In this document: piece by piece, positions 10,678 to 22,140 of the stretch
Layout of the letters: every line of letters starts with the position of its first letter
How positions within the stretch are numbered: position 1 is the stretch's first letter
Origin: Isoetes taiwanensis
Lineage: Eukaryota; Streptophyta; Lycopodiopsida; Isoetales; Isoetaceae
Assembly: GCA_021234155.1 (NCBI GenBank)
Contig: JAJEKV010000014.1
Location: 9,689,563 to 9,753,562, forward strand
Direction: 5' to 3'
DNA length: 64,000 nt
Made by a program: the position numbers and the translations under genes
Notes under the pieces: generated by a model
Database searches by the model: none
What the model saw: the letters and a program-made list of their open reading frames with translations, nothing else
Told to the model about the DNA's origin: nothing

Positions 10678-11138
10678 ACGTCACATGCGACGTCACGTCG
10701 CAGGCGACGTATTGTCAACGGTCACCTGCCAGGTTACCTACGACTTGGCAAAGACATCGCGGCAAAATACGCATCGACGCGGTTCTCTGCGTTAAGACGC
10801 CACGCCGCATGCGACGTATAGTCAACTGTCAAATTCCGTGTCACATGTGACTGGCAAAGACACGGGCGTGACACGCGGCCAAGTATAGTATATCGCATGC
10901 GACGTGACGCCGCAAGCTCCACCGGCGTGACACCCGGCGCCCACTGCAACAAAGTCCACCGGGCGTGGGCGATGGGCCAAAGTCATCATGCGTCGCCGCA
11001 GCGACGCGGACGCCGCAAGCATCCGCTGGCGTGACACTGCCGTCCACACCGGGCGCAGCGCCCACCTGGCGTGATTGGACCCAAGGCCACGATGTCGACG
11101 CCGCAGATGGGCCAGTCACCAGACGTCGCGATGCGGCG
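10678..11138. repeat. right subterminal repeats, inner part
   Basis: A GC-rich block dense in GCATGCGACGT, ACGTCGCAGGCGACGT, CGGCGTGACAC and related motifs, many in both orientations. It is the counterpart of the left cluster at 4104-4160. The block is interrupted at 11138 by an LTR element and resumes at 21091. The SET gene start lies about 120 bp from its inner edge, so this block probably acts as the element's promoter region (inference). Confidence 0.75.
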
Positions 11139-12855
11139 TGTGACGCTCCACATATTTATCGCCTTTTTAAGTATAAATACGTGACACGCCACTATGAATA
11201 ATTAATGGCACATTAATTATTCATAAGCTAAGGTTAGCTATGTTAATAATTAAATTATAAAGGTGGAAACCTAACCTTAAACCCTAATTCGAATTTAGGG
11301 CTTAATCTAATATTAAAAGGGCCTAAAATACCAAATTAGTTAATATTAGCCAACCCGAGCTGCCACCTGCCCAAATCGATTGGGCAAGGGAGAGTTACTA
11401 ACTTGGAACCCAAATTGGGGTTTTGCACCCCCATTTCCCCAATTGAATTAGGAGCAAGTGGAGATGGAGGAGGAGGAGCGGCGGCCGGGCACCCTTGACA
11501 AAGAATCGACCAAGAGGAGCCGAAGGCCACCTTTGAGGAGCCGAGCGCACCGAAATTTGAAGCCACCTTTGCCAAGCACGCACTGTAGTAGCTGAAGCCG
11601 AGCACCAAATCCAAGGAAGATGGAAGCACCAAATGACAACGGGTCCGTGAGAACTTCGTGGGTGGGTGGCTAGTATAGCTTGGGAATTCTAGGGTAGGCC
11701 CCTGTTGGGCACTTGTAGTGTGTATTTCTTCTGTTCTCTCAGTGTTTTACTTGTAGGAACTAACCCTTGAATTGTAAAGGTAAGTTCTCTTTATATTCGA
11801 TTAAGGTTTGCTCTTAAAGGATGGATTGATAGTTCTTTGCATAGTATTACTCGAAATGGGGAATTAAGGGGGTAGAGACCTGCGAGCCATGATAGTAGGA
11901 TGCTCCTAGGTAGATCCCCAGTACTTCCCATTAGTTGGCGGCTTTGGTACAAGAGACCACCGGGTCATAGATGCTATGGATTGGCTTAGCACCAAAGAAG
12001 GGACACAAGCAGGTGAAGTGGGGGGGTGGGGTCTTGCACCGAACATAAAAGGCTCCTGAGACTCCTACAATGGGCTAGGCCCGATGGCAGTCCGCCACGA
12101 GGGGCGGGTATGGGTCCGACACTCCACTGGTGTAGAGGTGTGACCCGTATGGGGCACCTTGCACTTTGAGTAGATTTAGGGTGAGTAAGTCGGCACAGAT
12201 GCGGGGTCGCCGATGCGGCCGCGTATTCTCTAGCTCACCCATGGAACCACCGCGTGATCCCGGAAGGGGCGCTTGCCCCGACCTGCCTCATCCGGACGGG
12301 GCATCATGAACCCCAGAGTAGGCTCAGCGGGTGATACCTCGAGCCTGCGTCTCCGGAAGGCTATAGCGAAGCCATAGCATGATTCGACTCATCTGCAAAG
12401 TGTGCACAGGAGGGGCGGATGGAGTGGACAACCCTAGCCGATGTTCTATGCCAGCCAACGCCATGTTATACCTCTGTCTGCTGATCTCTTGAGACCGAGC
12501 CCGTCGTCCTATCCTCCGCGAGTCCGAGCGGGGTAGAACCATGGGTTTGGGGTGCTTTCCTTAGGATTAGATGCATATTCTTTGCCGTTGGTATTTGGAT
12601 GGATGTTCCACCCTTCGGGGTGGTTATTTATATATGATTTATGCTGTGTGCTAACATGTATTCACGCTTCCGCGACGTAGGAGTCCCATTGAAGGCGTGG
12701 GCCGAATGACACCTCCGTGTCCTTCACTCGGGCATCTCTCTATAGATGGCCCGGGATAGACGGAGGGCCCTGCTCATGGCGAGATGGTCGCCATGGGAGG
12801 GGAAAGTCCCCGTATGTATACGGCCGGGGGTCGTATATATTCAGGGAGCGTCACA
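11139..12855 (+). repeat. left LTR of the LARD-like element
   Basis: 1717 bp, starting TGTGACGCTCCACATATTTA and ending GGGAGCGTCACA. A TATAAATA box lies about 35 bp inside (near 11171). The last 500 bp are almost identical to the right LTR. Between about 12000 and 12340 the two LTRs differ by many one-to-three base changes and indels in GC-rich stretches. Confidence 0.92.
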
Positions 12856-12870
12856 GTGGTATCAGAGCCA
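12856..12870 (+). other. primer-binding site, initiator Met tRNA
   Basis: TGGTATCAGAGCC starts one base after the LTR end (12857). This is the standard plant site complementary to the 3' end of initiator methionine tRNA and sets the plus orientation of the element. Confidence 0.92.
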
Positions 12871-13047
12871 TGATTTTGGTGGACCAGATCATAGCACTGG
12901 CCATGTCAAACTCGTTAGATCGTTAGCTAGTGAGTGAGGATTTTGGAGTAGTATGAGATTTGGGTGGTGTAGTAGATGTCGTCATGATTGACTTAATTTG
13001 GTTTAAGTGGGATTAAGAGGAGTGTACCCGGTGCGAAACCCTAACCC

Positions 13048-13223
13048 TAAGTGGCGGGCAGGGGGTACCCGGGTGTTGCTGGCGACGGTGGCGACATCGA
13101 GGTAGGGGGTGCCCGCCACCCTAATTAAAAAAAAAAAAAAACCCCCTAAGTGGCGGGCGGGGGTACCCGGACGCTCCCCGGCGTCAGTAGCAACAACGTC
13201 GAGGTAGGGGGTGCCCGCCACCT
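13048..13223 (+). repeat. two tandem hairpin-forming GC repeats
   Basis: Two 70-bp copies (about 13050-13120 and 13150-13222) start GTGGCGGGCAGGGGGTACCC or a variant and end AGGTAGGGGGTGCCCGCCAC. Within each copy GTGGCGGGCA and TGCCCGCCAC are perfect inverted repeats, so each can form a stem. A run of A lies between them. Their position just downstream of the primer site is where retroelements often have packaging signals; that role is speculation. Confidence 0.65.
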
Positions 13224-15885
13224 CGAAAAGCGCGCTCCGCCACTTTTTCTTTTAAAAAAATTTTTAGGGTTAAAATTTCAAAAAAATTAGTTAAAGGCAA
13301 CAACTCCGCTGGAGCAAGCTCTCTTGCCATAGCCGCCAGAGTAAGCAGTCTTGCGATAGCCACGGGAGTCAACCTCTCTCTGCCATAGTCGGGATAAAAC
13401 CATATATAAAGCTAGTATCCCCTAGGAATAAACCGGAAACGGCGTAATCTAGCAAGTCCGGCCAACTTGTTATGATAACATCAACTCACTTGGTGGGACT
13501 AATTCCGGAATTTAATTAATAACGACAGGGCAATTCTCTAGGATAGCAGCATGTGTTATATCCTTGGATATTCCTTAAGCGACGATAATAATATCCAGTT
13601 ATCGGCGTTCCTCGACCTATATTTTTTCCTTTGGTAGATGCCTTGATAACACAATTTCTTCGGGCCTTGCCATGATTCAATCCATACTACATTCATATGC
13701 TTTCTATTAGACCTTATTCGATGTTATACAAGTAATGTTTTATAAACATAATTCTAATTAACGTTGCCTCTCTCTAGTGTCTAAACCTTGACTCGTCTCA
13801 GTTCCCAGAGAAAGGATCTCTTTGTCGTCCAACCGACTAGGGACTGCCATGCAAAGACACCCTCTAGACCATCGGTTTGGATTCCTTTGATCCTACCACC
13901 CTTCAATATTCCTTCTCATTGGTCTTGTTCCTTTCATGGACCACTTCCCCTAGATCATGACACATCCTCTGTAATACGTAATGAGTTTGTGTTGGGTACA
14001 AACCTTGGTATCATTTTGTACCAAACTTCACCGCCTATATGGCTATGAGTAGTTATCTGCACCACACGCCTGTCAAATTGACAGCAGTCTACCCTCTTTT
14101 GGACTTGTTCTCCCGTACATTCCAATGGCCTCCAACCATTGTTGACTAATCACCCCCTTCTATGCTATCTAGATCGCGTTGGGCCGAAGTCTTTCCAACT
14201 ATTATTTTAGTGCCTAAACGTCATTAAGTTCCGCAAATGAACTTACATATTCCAATGGATTACGTCAAGATCCAAGGGGACCGTACCACCCAAAGACCTT
14301 TCACGATAGGCCTCCTCTGTCCAGAGGTCTTGTGTTCAAGTCTTTAGGGGTCCGTCATATGTCCTCATGGACGATGCCAATATGGCATGACGTACAAATG
14401 CTGTCTACCTATCTATCTGTTTATTAAAAATGTCCTTGGTGAATTCAATTCACCATGTTGTCCTAGGACATGCAAGTCTTCTTCCCTGAGCCATACACCA
14501 AATCTTTAAAGAGTTTTTCAGCTCTTGTTGCCTTTCAAGCCGCAGGTATACCTTTGCATGTTAGCAAAGACTACCCTTCATGTTAGACAATAACCTTTCT
14601 ACTCAGATTGCTAAACATCTTTAATAAGGGTCCTCAGTATTCTGACCCTTACGCCTGCCACAGCGTACACATCTCACCCTTTGGCCTTTGGCTGTGACCT
14701 TTATTCAGTAGAGTCACCAACCCATTTACTCCTTTACGTATTCATTAATCGTCTTGTGGCTTTATGTTCCATATATTGTTGACCCACCTATCATTGGGGG
14801 TTATGAGTTAACATTGTCGTACATCCTGGAAATGTTAATTATTACATTTCTCTGTCATGATGCTATCACATTGTTGTAGCATTCCCAATGACTTGGCATA
14901 CTCGTTCAAGCCATAGTCATGGCCTAAGAGCGGGTGAGCCTTCGTATTAATCGTAAATTACCTGGAGTCATCAAGGTGCCTGCCTAGTATTTTGTGAGCC
15001 TTTCTACAATTACCTTTGTTTGCGATAACCCGGACTTGTATCCATGTTCGGGTCCTATATATCCTAACTTACACCTCCATGTAACCCATGCTGGTCACCT
15101 CAGTCTGATCCGGCTATGGATCATGTGGGAAAGCTAGTTTTAGATGTCTATTCAAGACACATTTTAACTTTTAGCATGTAACTCCTATTTGATACCTATC
15201 CTGGAATTGTACTATTGTACTATTCAACCCCCTCATCTTAAGCTTCATTCTATTGGCCGTTGACATTTATTTCAAGTTTGCCAACTTCGACATCCTACCT
15301 TAACCCTTCATCAGTAACTTTGGGATACACTCGTCTTTCTCTCCTTGTGTCGCCACTTAGATTACCTCTCCAGCATGTTTATCGTATGTGTACATGCTAT
15401 GTACATAACAAACATATATCCTCATCCCACAATGCTAGAGCTCTGCTCTAACTTAGCTGAAATGTAACCTTTGTAGTTCTTATGATGTGGCTGTACCACC
15501 TACTTCCCAAATGGGCAGGGGCCAACTCTATGTTGGACTTGTACATGCTGATGTATTCACATGTGCAGGCCAGTAAGCAGTACGTGACCTGCCCATGTAT
15601 AGAGGGTTGCTGATGGCCCGACTTTTCAGTTTTACCTTATCTACATCATTTACCTTTTTGTTCTTGGTGATGTTTGATATCGGGACTTCTCGTCCTTAAA
15701 CCTTCTTATGATAAGTATGTCAAATGCACCTTGGTGCTTAAACTCTTCTATGTTTTAAGCTTTCATGCTATTACCTTTGGAAATAAGGAATTACCTTCCT
15801 TTTTAGGTATACTTCCTTCTATTGCAGTTTTCGATTAACCGTCATTTGTTTAACTAACCCCAATGCTGAGGACAGCATTATTTCT
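13224..15885. other. noncoding interior of the LARD-like element, first part
   Basis: I see no open frame with motifs, no tRNA and no nested element. The sequence is moderately AT-rich and stop-dense in all frames. An open stretch at 13788-14048 has no recognisable domain. Confidence 0.55.
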
Positions 15886-15960
15886 AAGAGGGGGAGAATG
15901 TGACATTCCACGTATTTATATGGTATACGTATAAATAAGCTGACACGTCACCCAATAAAG
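15886..15960 (+). repeat. internal polypurine tract plus LTR start relic
   Basis: AAGAGGGGGAGAA is followed at 15899 by TGTGACATTCCACGTATTTA and a TATAAATA motif. This parallels the real junction at 19369-19430. The preceding ATGCTGAGGACAGCAT also occurs before the real tract (about 19347). It is therefore the 3' end of a second, related element inside this one, without its remaining LTR. Confidence 0.75.
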
Positions 15961-18900
15961 GTACGCCACCATGGAGTATCTTAACCTAAGGGGTTGACCT
16001 AAAAGGGATGAATTTAAACTTATGGTACTTTAACCCCGTACATAAACTATAATTTTCCCATGGGATTATGCCATAGTTCCAAAGGTTTCTACCATAGTCC
16101 AAGGCCTTTTCTAAAGGTTCGTTCAGTTAATTTGCGTTTCGCCATGTTTTGTCACACCTAACCTATTTTTCTTAAATTAGCATGTCAACCTCAACTTTTG
16201 ATCCCTTTGAATGTTGTCGTCTTTGGCTCCCTCATAATGAAGCGGAGGCACTAAAACCTCCTGGTCTTCTAATAGGAAACCCAATGTTTCAATCTTCGTT
16301 AGTAACCGCCATATGATTATCCAATTCCTTACCCTCTTAAGGGTTTCAAAGTCATAATCTCTAACGGGTCTATGCCGCAAGGCAACGGATCCTCCAGCCT
16401 CTACTTCCGTACCTACAATTGTTCCCCCCGAGTAGGGTAACTCTTAGGATATATGGACTACTGGTCTATATAATCTCACCCCTTCTGAGCTATACCTCTC
16501 GTCTTGATTTTTATCGGGACATGGAATTTCTATCTATTGCCCTCTTCTCGGTTATCCCTAAAGATGTAATCACCAAAGTCGTCGTACTCCTTCTTCTCTT
16601 CTGTCAAGGGGACGCGATTTGATATATCTTTTTATTCCCAAAACCAAATAAATGCTCTCAGCTTATAACGTTGAAGTAATTCATTCATATCTGGAACCTT
16701 TGAGTAGTTAACCTCTCATTATCGGTTATTCCAATACCGTTCCAACCATCCTCGGGATGTTCTGCAATGTGACGTCACCGTATATGCTAGACTTACTCTA
16801 GCTATTCTCATTGATTTAAACTCTTCTCATCTCCCTTAGTAATAGCTTGAGTGCATATCTCTGGTGGACCATACCTTAACCCAATATCTTCGTATATAAG
16901 CATATCATTATGCTTCTTCTGTAAACATTGCCACGTAACGTGCCACCAGCCTTGTACGAATATTCTACCATCTTCCAATATGACATACATCTGGATGTCA
17001 CAATCGACATCCTTGATATCCTCGCTAGTGTAGTATTTGATACTACTAAGTCCTTCCAACATCCAAGACCGCTACGTTGTTATTATATGATATAGTAACA
17101 TGTGTGCACCAACCTTAAGTCTACACTCATATGTAACTCGTTGACATAGGCATCTAGTTATATTCCTACTTGCGCCAACTTATTTCCTCAACTTGGTTAT
17201 CACGGTGCCCTAGACATGTCTCTAGTCTTAGTTTGCCTTGGTCCTCAACCTCTAGTCATACTTCCACACGGGCAAATGCCATCTTAAGTTCCTTGTGGAC
17301 ATGTTTGATCTCTAGTATAAGAACTCTTATCTTCATTACTTCCAGATTCATATGGAATGTGAACTAAAAGTTCTAGTATATATCCTATCTTCTTTTAGTT
17401 ATGTTTTTCTATTAAATGGTCCTAGTACACATATACCAACGCTGAGTTACTCCTTGGAATATACACACCATACCAAGTCCGCACCACATCCTCCTTGGTG
17501 AGATGTTCATTGGGAGCCTACCTTGTTCATACTCTAGACTTAGGTATATTCAACGTTCTATATTCGAAACGTTGTTTACAACAACTTTCAAGCACCTCTT
17601 GTCTCCCACTTGTCGTGTGGGTACATTACTTGCCTTCCTAATGTATCATTAGTTGGAGGTCAACTTTCCTTCATAGTCTGGCTTCACCAAAGATCCAACA
17701 TACCCTGCAGTTTTTTTAGATGCTTGTGCCTATTCCTCCCAATTGTCCTCTTCTCTTGACCTTATGTGCAAACTACGTTCCACATTATTGTCCAGTCTCT
17801 TATTCGGCATCTCCATGTTCCCAGCAGACATCAGATGTGTCCATTTCCTTAATTTATATCCTTCGTAATGGTCATGCATTTGACCAACGTCATTGAGCGT
17901 ATCCAAGTGACTATGTCGTCATCTTATTCATGCACCCCCTTGCATTGTTATTGCACACCTCAGGAACACCAATCTTCTTACGAAGCGTAATTTTATAATC
18001 CGTAGTTTATGGATCCACATCCTCATACAACATTATTCTCGACCTTTCTGCGAGTCATACCTCCATTCAAGTGGCAATAGCTATAAAATGTCGAAACCTA
18101 CACTTCTGAAGTGGTCTTCCTTTCAGGAGCTGGGTACTTATAATTCAGATCCACCTTAGCCTAGTACCTCTCTAACGTGGTCGATGGTAGATAATCATAA
18201 ACCACTTCTCCATCAGATATATGGTGCTATATCCAGTCTCCTTCTACGTGGAATGGCAATATCCATCATTATATAATAGCCTCAAGCGGGACCAGGCATG
18301 TCTTCCGCCGTGGACACCATAGTCACAACTGTCCTTCTGTGATACAGGAGGATTGCATGGCCATAGCACTGCCAGATAGCGACCCGGGCGGTACCAGTTA
18401 CGTCGAATGTATCTGTGAGATGTACCTATAAATATAAGAGTGTCTGTATGTGTGACAAATTTACGAAAATAATAATAATATGAATAAGTAATTCAAAGGC
18501 GTACCGACGTGAATATAACCTATGGTTAAGATAGACTAGAATAGAGTGAGCGTATGGAAACATTAAAGATAATTAAAAGGAACTATTTAAACACATAATC
18601 AAACATAACAAAAGGAGATAATTATGTATGTCTTACACAAGCTTCTGAGAGAATAACGAGACTTAGATTATCTTAGAAGGTTAGGACTAGTAATGGATGA
18701 AGAACGTGTGCCTGTAGTTCATATTAGAGTATAGGGGTAAAAATGTCACCTGCAGTACGATAAAATTGTATTAAAGGGTAAGTCTAAATGTGAGGGGCAT
18801 GTCAAATACTGAGGATAGGACCTTATAAGTTGTCAAAACTATAATAACATAGGAAAACAAAAGTCTGACACAAAATTAAATTAGCGCTGGCTGTAATTAA

Positions 18901-19368
18901 ATGGATTGCAAAGCGACGGGAGAATATAATACATATACACAGAAGTTAATATCATTAGAATCACTTTCTACTAAACAGTGCGAGCTTAATAACTCCGTAT
19001 CATAATATAAGAACAAATAGAAGTTGCTTGTGTCTGTACCTGTCCATAATACATAATCAATTACACGTGTGTATAGAAACAATGAATTCAAAATTAGCCA
19101 TACTCTGAATAGAATACAATAGAAAACAGTGAGACTTCCACACACCTTGACTGTAATGATCAGGTCTAATCTATACCTCTACCTTCTATATCCCAGACTT
19201 ATAAATTGCACATTACAAGTCATTTCAAACTTAATCACTTTGAACGTGACAAAGTCTGTGTGATCTATAATCTCACGCTATCTCTTTAAGGAGGGGAGAC
19301 TTCCTCCCAATGTATGATGTATGGGCCACAGCAAGAGTAGTCTTGATGCTGAGGACAGCATCACTTTT
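15961..19368. other. noncoding interior of the LARD-like element, second part
   Basis: Stop-dense sequence in all frames with no gene, tRNA or clear repeat. The last kilobase (18420-19370) is AT-rich. No gag, protease, RT or integrase motif was seen. Confidence 0.55.
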
Positions 19369-19381
19369 AAGGTGGGGAGAA
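19369..19381 (+). other. polypurine tract of the LARD-like element
   Basis: AAGGTGGGGAGAA abuts the right LTR start at 19382, the usual site of plus-strand priming. ATGCTGAGGACAGCAT lies about 20 bp upstream. Confidence 0.85.
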
Positions 19382-21090
19382 TGTGACGTTCCACATATTT
19401 ATACGCCTTTTTAAGTATAAATACGTGACACGTCACTATGAATAATTAATGGCACATTAATTATTCATAAGCTAAGGTTAGCTATGTTAATAATTAAATT
19501 ATAAAGGTGGAAACCTAACCTTAAACCCTAATTCGAATTTAGGGCTTAATCTAATATTAAAAGGGCCTAAAATACCAAATTAGTTAATATTAGCCAACCC
19601 GAGTCGCCACCGGCCCAAATCGATTGGGCAAGGGAGAGTTACTAACTTGGAACCCAAATTGGGGTTTTGCACCCCATTTCCCCAATTCGAATTAGGAGCA
19701 AGTGGAGATGGAGGAGGAGGAGCGGCAGCCCGCACCCTTCAAAGAAATCGACCAAGAGGAGCCGAAGGCCACCTTTGAGGAGCCGAAGCTGCCGAAGCCG
19801 AAACCTTTGCCAAGCACGTACCTGTGTAGCTGAAGCTGAGCACCAAATCCAAGGAAGATGGAAGCACCAAATGACAACGGGTCCAGCAGGAACTCAGGTG
19901 GGTGGCTAGTATAGCTTGGGAATTCTAGGGTAGCGCCCCTGTTGGGCACTTGTAGTGTGTATTTCTTCTGTTCTCTCTGTGTTTTACTTGTAGGAACTAA
20001 CCCTTGATTGTAAAGGTAAGTTCTCTTTATATTCGATTACGGGTTTGCTCTTAAAGGATGGATTGATAGTTCTTTGCATAGTATTACTCTGGAAATGGGG
20101 GAATTAAGGGGGGTAGAGACCTCTGAGCCATGATAGTAGGATGCTCCTAGGTAGATCCCTGTACTTCCCATTAGTTGCGGCCTGTGTACAAGAGACCACC
20201 GGGTCATAGATGCTATGGATTGGCTTAGCACCAAAGAAGGGACACAGTGGTGAAGTGGGGGTGGGGTCTTGCACGAACATAAAAGGCTCCTGAGACTCCT
20301 ACAGTGGGCTAGGCCTGATAGCCGGTCACGTAGAGGGCCGGGTATGGGTCTGACACTCCCTGGGTGTAGAGGTGTGACCCGTATGGGGCACCTTGCACTT
20401 TGAGTAGATTTAGGGTGAGTAAGTCGGGTACGGATGCGGGGGTCGCTGATGCGGCACGTATTCTCTAGCTCACCCATGGAACCACTGTGATCCTGGAAGG
20501 GGACGCTTCCCTGACCTGCCTCATCGGACCGGGGCGTCATGAACCCTGGAGTAGGCTCAGCAGGGTGATACCTCGAGCCTGCGTCTCCGGAAGGCTATAG
20601 CGAAGCCATAGCATGATTCGACTCATCTGCAAAGTGTGCACAGGAGGGGCGGATGGAGTGGACAACCCTAGCCGATGTTCTATGCCAGCCAACGCCATGT
20701 TATACCTCTGTCTGCTGATCTCTTGAGACCGAGCCGTCAGTCTATCCTCACAGGAGTCTGAGCCGGGGTAGAACCATGGGTTTGGGGTGCTTTCCTTAGG
20801 ATTAGATGCATATTCTTTGCCGTTGGTATTTGGATGGATGTTCCACCCTTCGGGGTGGTTATTTATATATGATTTATGCTGTGTGCTAACATGTATTCAC
20901 GCTTCCGCGACGTAGGAGTCCCATTGAAGGCGTGGGCCGAATGACACCTCCGTGTCCTTCACTCGGGCATCTCTCTATAGATGGCCCGGGATAGACGGAG
21001 GGCCCTGCTCATGGCGAGATGGTCGCCATGGGAGGGGAAAGTCCCCGTATGTATACGGCCGGGGGTCGTATATATTCAGGGAGCGTCACA
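19382..21090 (+). repeat. right LTR of the LARD-like element
   Basis: 1709 bp, starting TGTGACGTTCCACATATTTA and ending GGGAGCGTCACA. It is collinear with the left LTR throughout with scattered substitutions and small indels, so the insertion is not very recent. Confidence 0.92.
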
Positions 21091-21323
21091 CGACGTGACG
21101 TCGCAATCATCCGCCTGGCGTGACACCTGTCGTCCACCTGGCGCAGGCGTCCACCTGGCGTGACAGATGTGCCACGTCACGATGTCAGACGTCACAGTAG
21201 ACGTCGCATGCGACGTGCCTGCGACGTGGCGTCGCATTGACGTCGCATGGTCACGTCAATTGCGACGTCACGTGACTCAGACGTCGCAAGCCCACGTCGC
21301 TAAATGTCCATTCTCTTGTTGTG
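21091..21323. repeat. right subterminal repeats, outer part, and CACTA terminus
   Basis: Continues the block interrupted at 11138. It contains ACGTCGCATGCGACGT at 21201-21216 and several GACGTCGCA half sites, then the terminus CGTCGCTAAATGTCCATTCT...GTTGTG ending at 21323. Read on the other strand this begins CACAACAAG. Confidence 0.8.
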
Positions 21324-21747
21324 GAGGTAACTGACGTCTGTGGTTAGTCCATGGACGATTTTCTGGGTTATAGAAGAAAGCTACTCTAGAAATTGGGTAT
21401 ATGTTCCCTTCTGATTGAGTCTCACCCAATACTCTCACCATCACGAACTTTTCATGCATTGATTCAATTACAACCCTCGCATTCTTCACTAAACCCTTTT
21501 CCATGTCTAGTCTTTTCATTATGGAGCATATTGCCCCTACTTTAAGCCTCAATTCGTGCTTAGGGAATCCACAGTGCGTAAAGTTATTCAAAAAATCCGA
21601 GGTCGCATATGGATGATCATGTATTAGCTCATCTTGCTCAGTGATACGATCATGACTATAATATGGCCTATCAGGATTAGGAACTTTTTCCAATATACCA
21701 TCACTGAAGTTGTCAACGAGTTTATTGATATACTTGAGTATGGCAGA
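21324..21747 (-). pseudogene. Helitron Pif1-like helicase fragment
   Basis: Minus-strand frame from about 21747 to 21324. The order is DSAILKYINKLVDNFSDGIL, then the acidic insert, then FLNNFTHCGFPKHELRLKVG, RLDMEKGLVKNARVVI and RPWTNHRRQLP. These are the C-terminal motifs of the RepHel helicase of plant Helitrons ('TPSGLPPHKLNLKVG', 'GLVNGTRL', 'RRQFP'). The frame is cut at RRQLP by the CACTA terminus. Upstream it is replaced by a LINE tail. Only about 140 residues of a roughly 1400-residue protein remain. Confidence 0.85.
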
Positions 21748-22140
21748 ATCCTAGATGGATAAAGGAAGGAAGGAAGGATGTTTATTTTAACGTCCACGGA
21801 GGCCAGAGGCCTATGAGACGGTACATGCAGAGACAGGCAAAAAGCCAAAAACCCCAACACCAAAAACAAACAATGTAACTGTACAGTAGATCCCTACTAC
21901 CGGGATGAAAAAACCCCCACTTGGGAGGAAAAACCCTAACAGTAGGCTCTCAAATACCATGCCCCCGAAGAGCAAGTCTGACGGCCGAAATCTGCAGGAT
22001 GTAAGCTCCCAGTCGCGCTACCATAGGTGATGCGAGTAACTGATGTAGCAGTGTGTCAGAGCATCTAAGATCAGTGTGCACTGCTCGGACATGGGCATAT
22101 GCTGGGCACCGCTGGAGGGCATGGTGCTTGACTCCGCTAA
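21748..22140 (-). mobile_element. 5'-truncated LINE 3'-end fragment
   Basis: Read on the minus strand this ends GTCCACGTTAAAA-type sequence followed by a (TTCC)n tail (plus strand GGAAGGAAGGAAGG at 21753-21777). The CGTCCAC(A/G)GAG(A/G)CCA motif, followed by CGGCCTATGGGAC or AGGCCTATGAGAC, is shared with the 3' end of the LINE at 33495. It is therefore a short relic of the same family. It interrupts the Helitron fragment. Confidence 0.6.

Larger units (their letters stand above)
11139..21090 (+). mobile_element. LARD-like LTR retrotransposon without coding capacity
   Basis: Two direct LTRs (11139-12855 and 19382-21090) enclose 6.5 kb. A primer-binding site lies one base after the left LTR and a polypurine tract lies directly before the right LTR. 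LTR ends are inverted copies (TGTGACGCTCC ... GGAGCGTCACA). The five bases before and after are CGGCG and CGACG, a target duplication with one mismatch, both within the CACTA subterminal repeats. No reading frame in the interior exceeds 90 residues and none shows gag, RT or integrase motifs, so it must depend on another element. Its LTRs are clearly related to those of the chromovirus at 48069-56974, the likely helper family. The interior holds a second polypurine/LTR-start junction at about 15886, so the element may be a recombinant. Confidence 0.9.
4072..21323 (-). mobile_element. CACTA (En/Spm-type) transposon with nested LTR element
   Basis: Genes on the minus strand run SET-domain gene, tnp2, DUF4218 and DUF4216, and this block is bracketed by short subterminal repeats (4104-4160 left; 10678-11138 and 21091-21300 right). 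The right end, read on the minus strand, starts CACAACAAGAGAATGGACAT and then TTTAGCGACG. This resembles plant CACTA termini (CACTACAAGAAA-type) and cuts a Helitron reading frame exactly at 21323/21324. The left end lies between 4070 and 4082 (CACTCATG or CACCCAATTAAG) but matches poorly. Its flank is the GC-rich array rather than Helitron sequence, so the left terminus may be rearranged. Without the inserted element at 11139-21090 the transposon is about 7.3 kb. Frameshifts in tnp2 make it non-autonomous today. Confidence 0.8.

Noticed and set aside
10734-11201. Alanine/arginine-rich open frames in the subterminal region
   Set aside because: Caused by dense CpG-rich short repeats; both strands open, no motifs.
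12855-19381. Possible degraded gag-pol inside the LARD-like element
   Set aside because: I looked for DTG, YRMS/LRMC, FDD, HHCC and DDE motifs in all frames and found none, even broken.
20037-20540. 167-residue minus-strand frame
   Set aside because: It lies within the right LTR and is not open in the left LTR, so it is chance.
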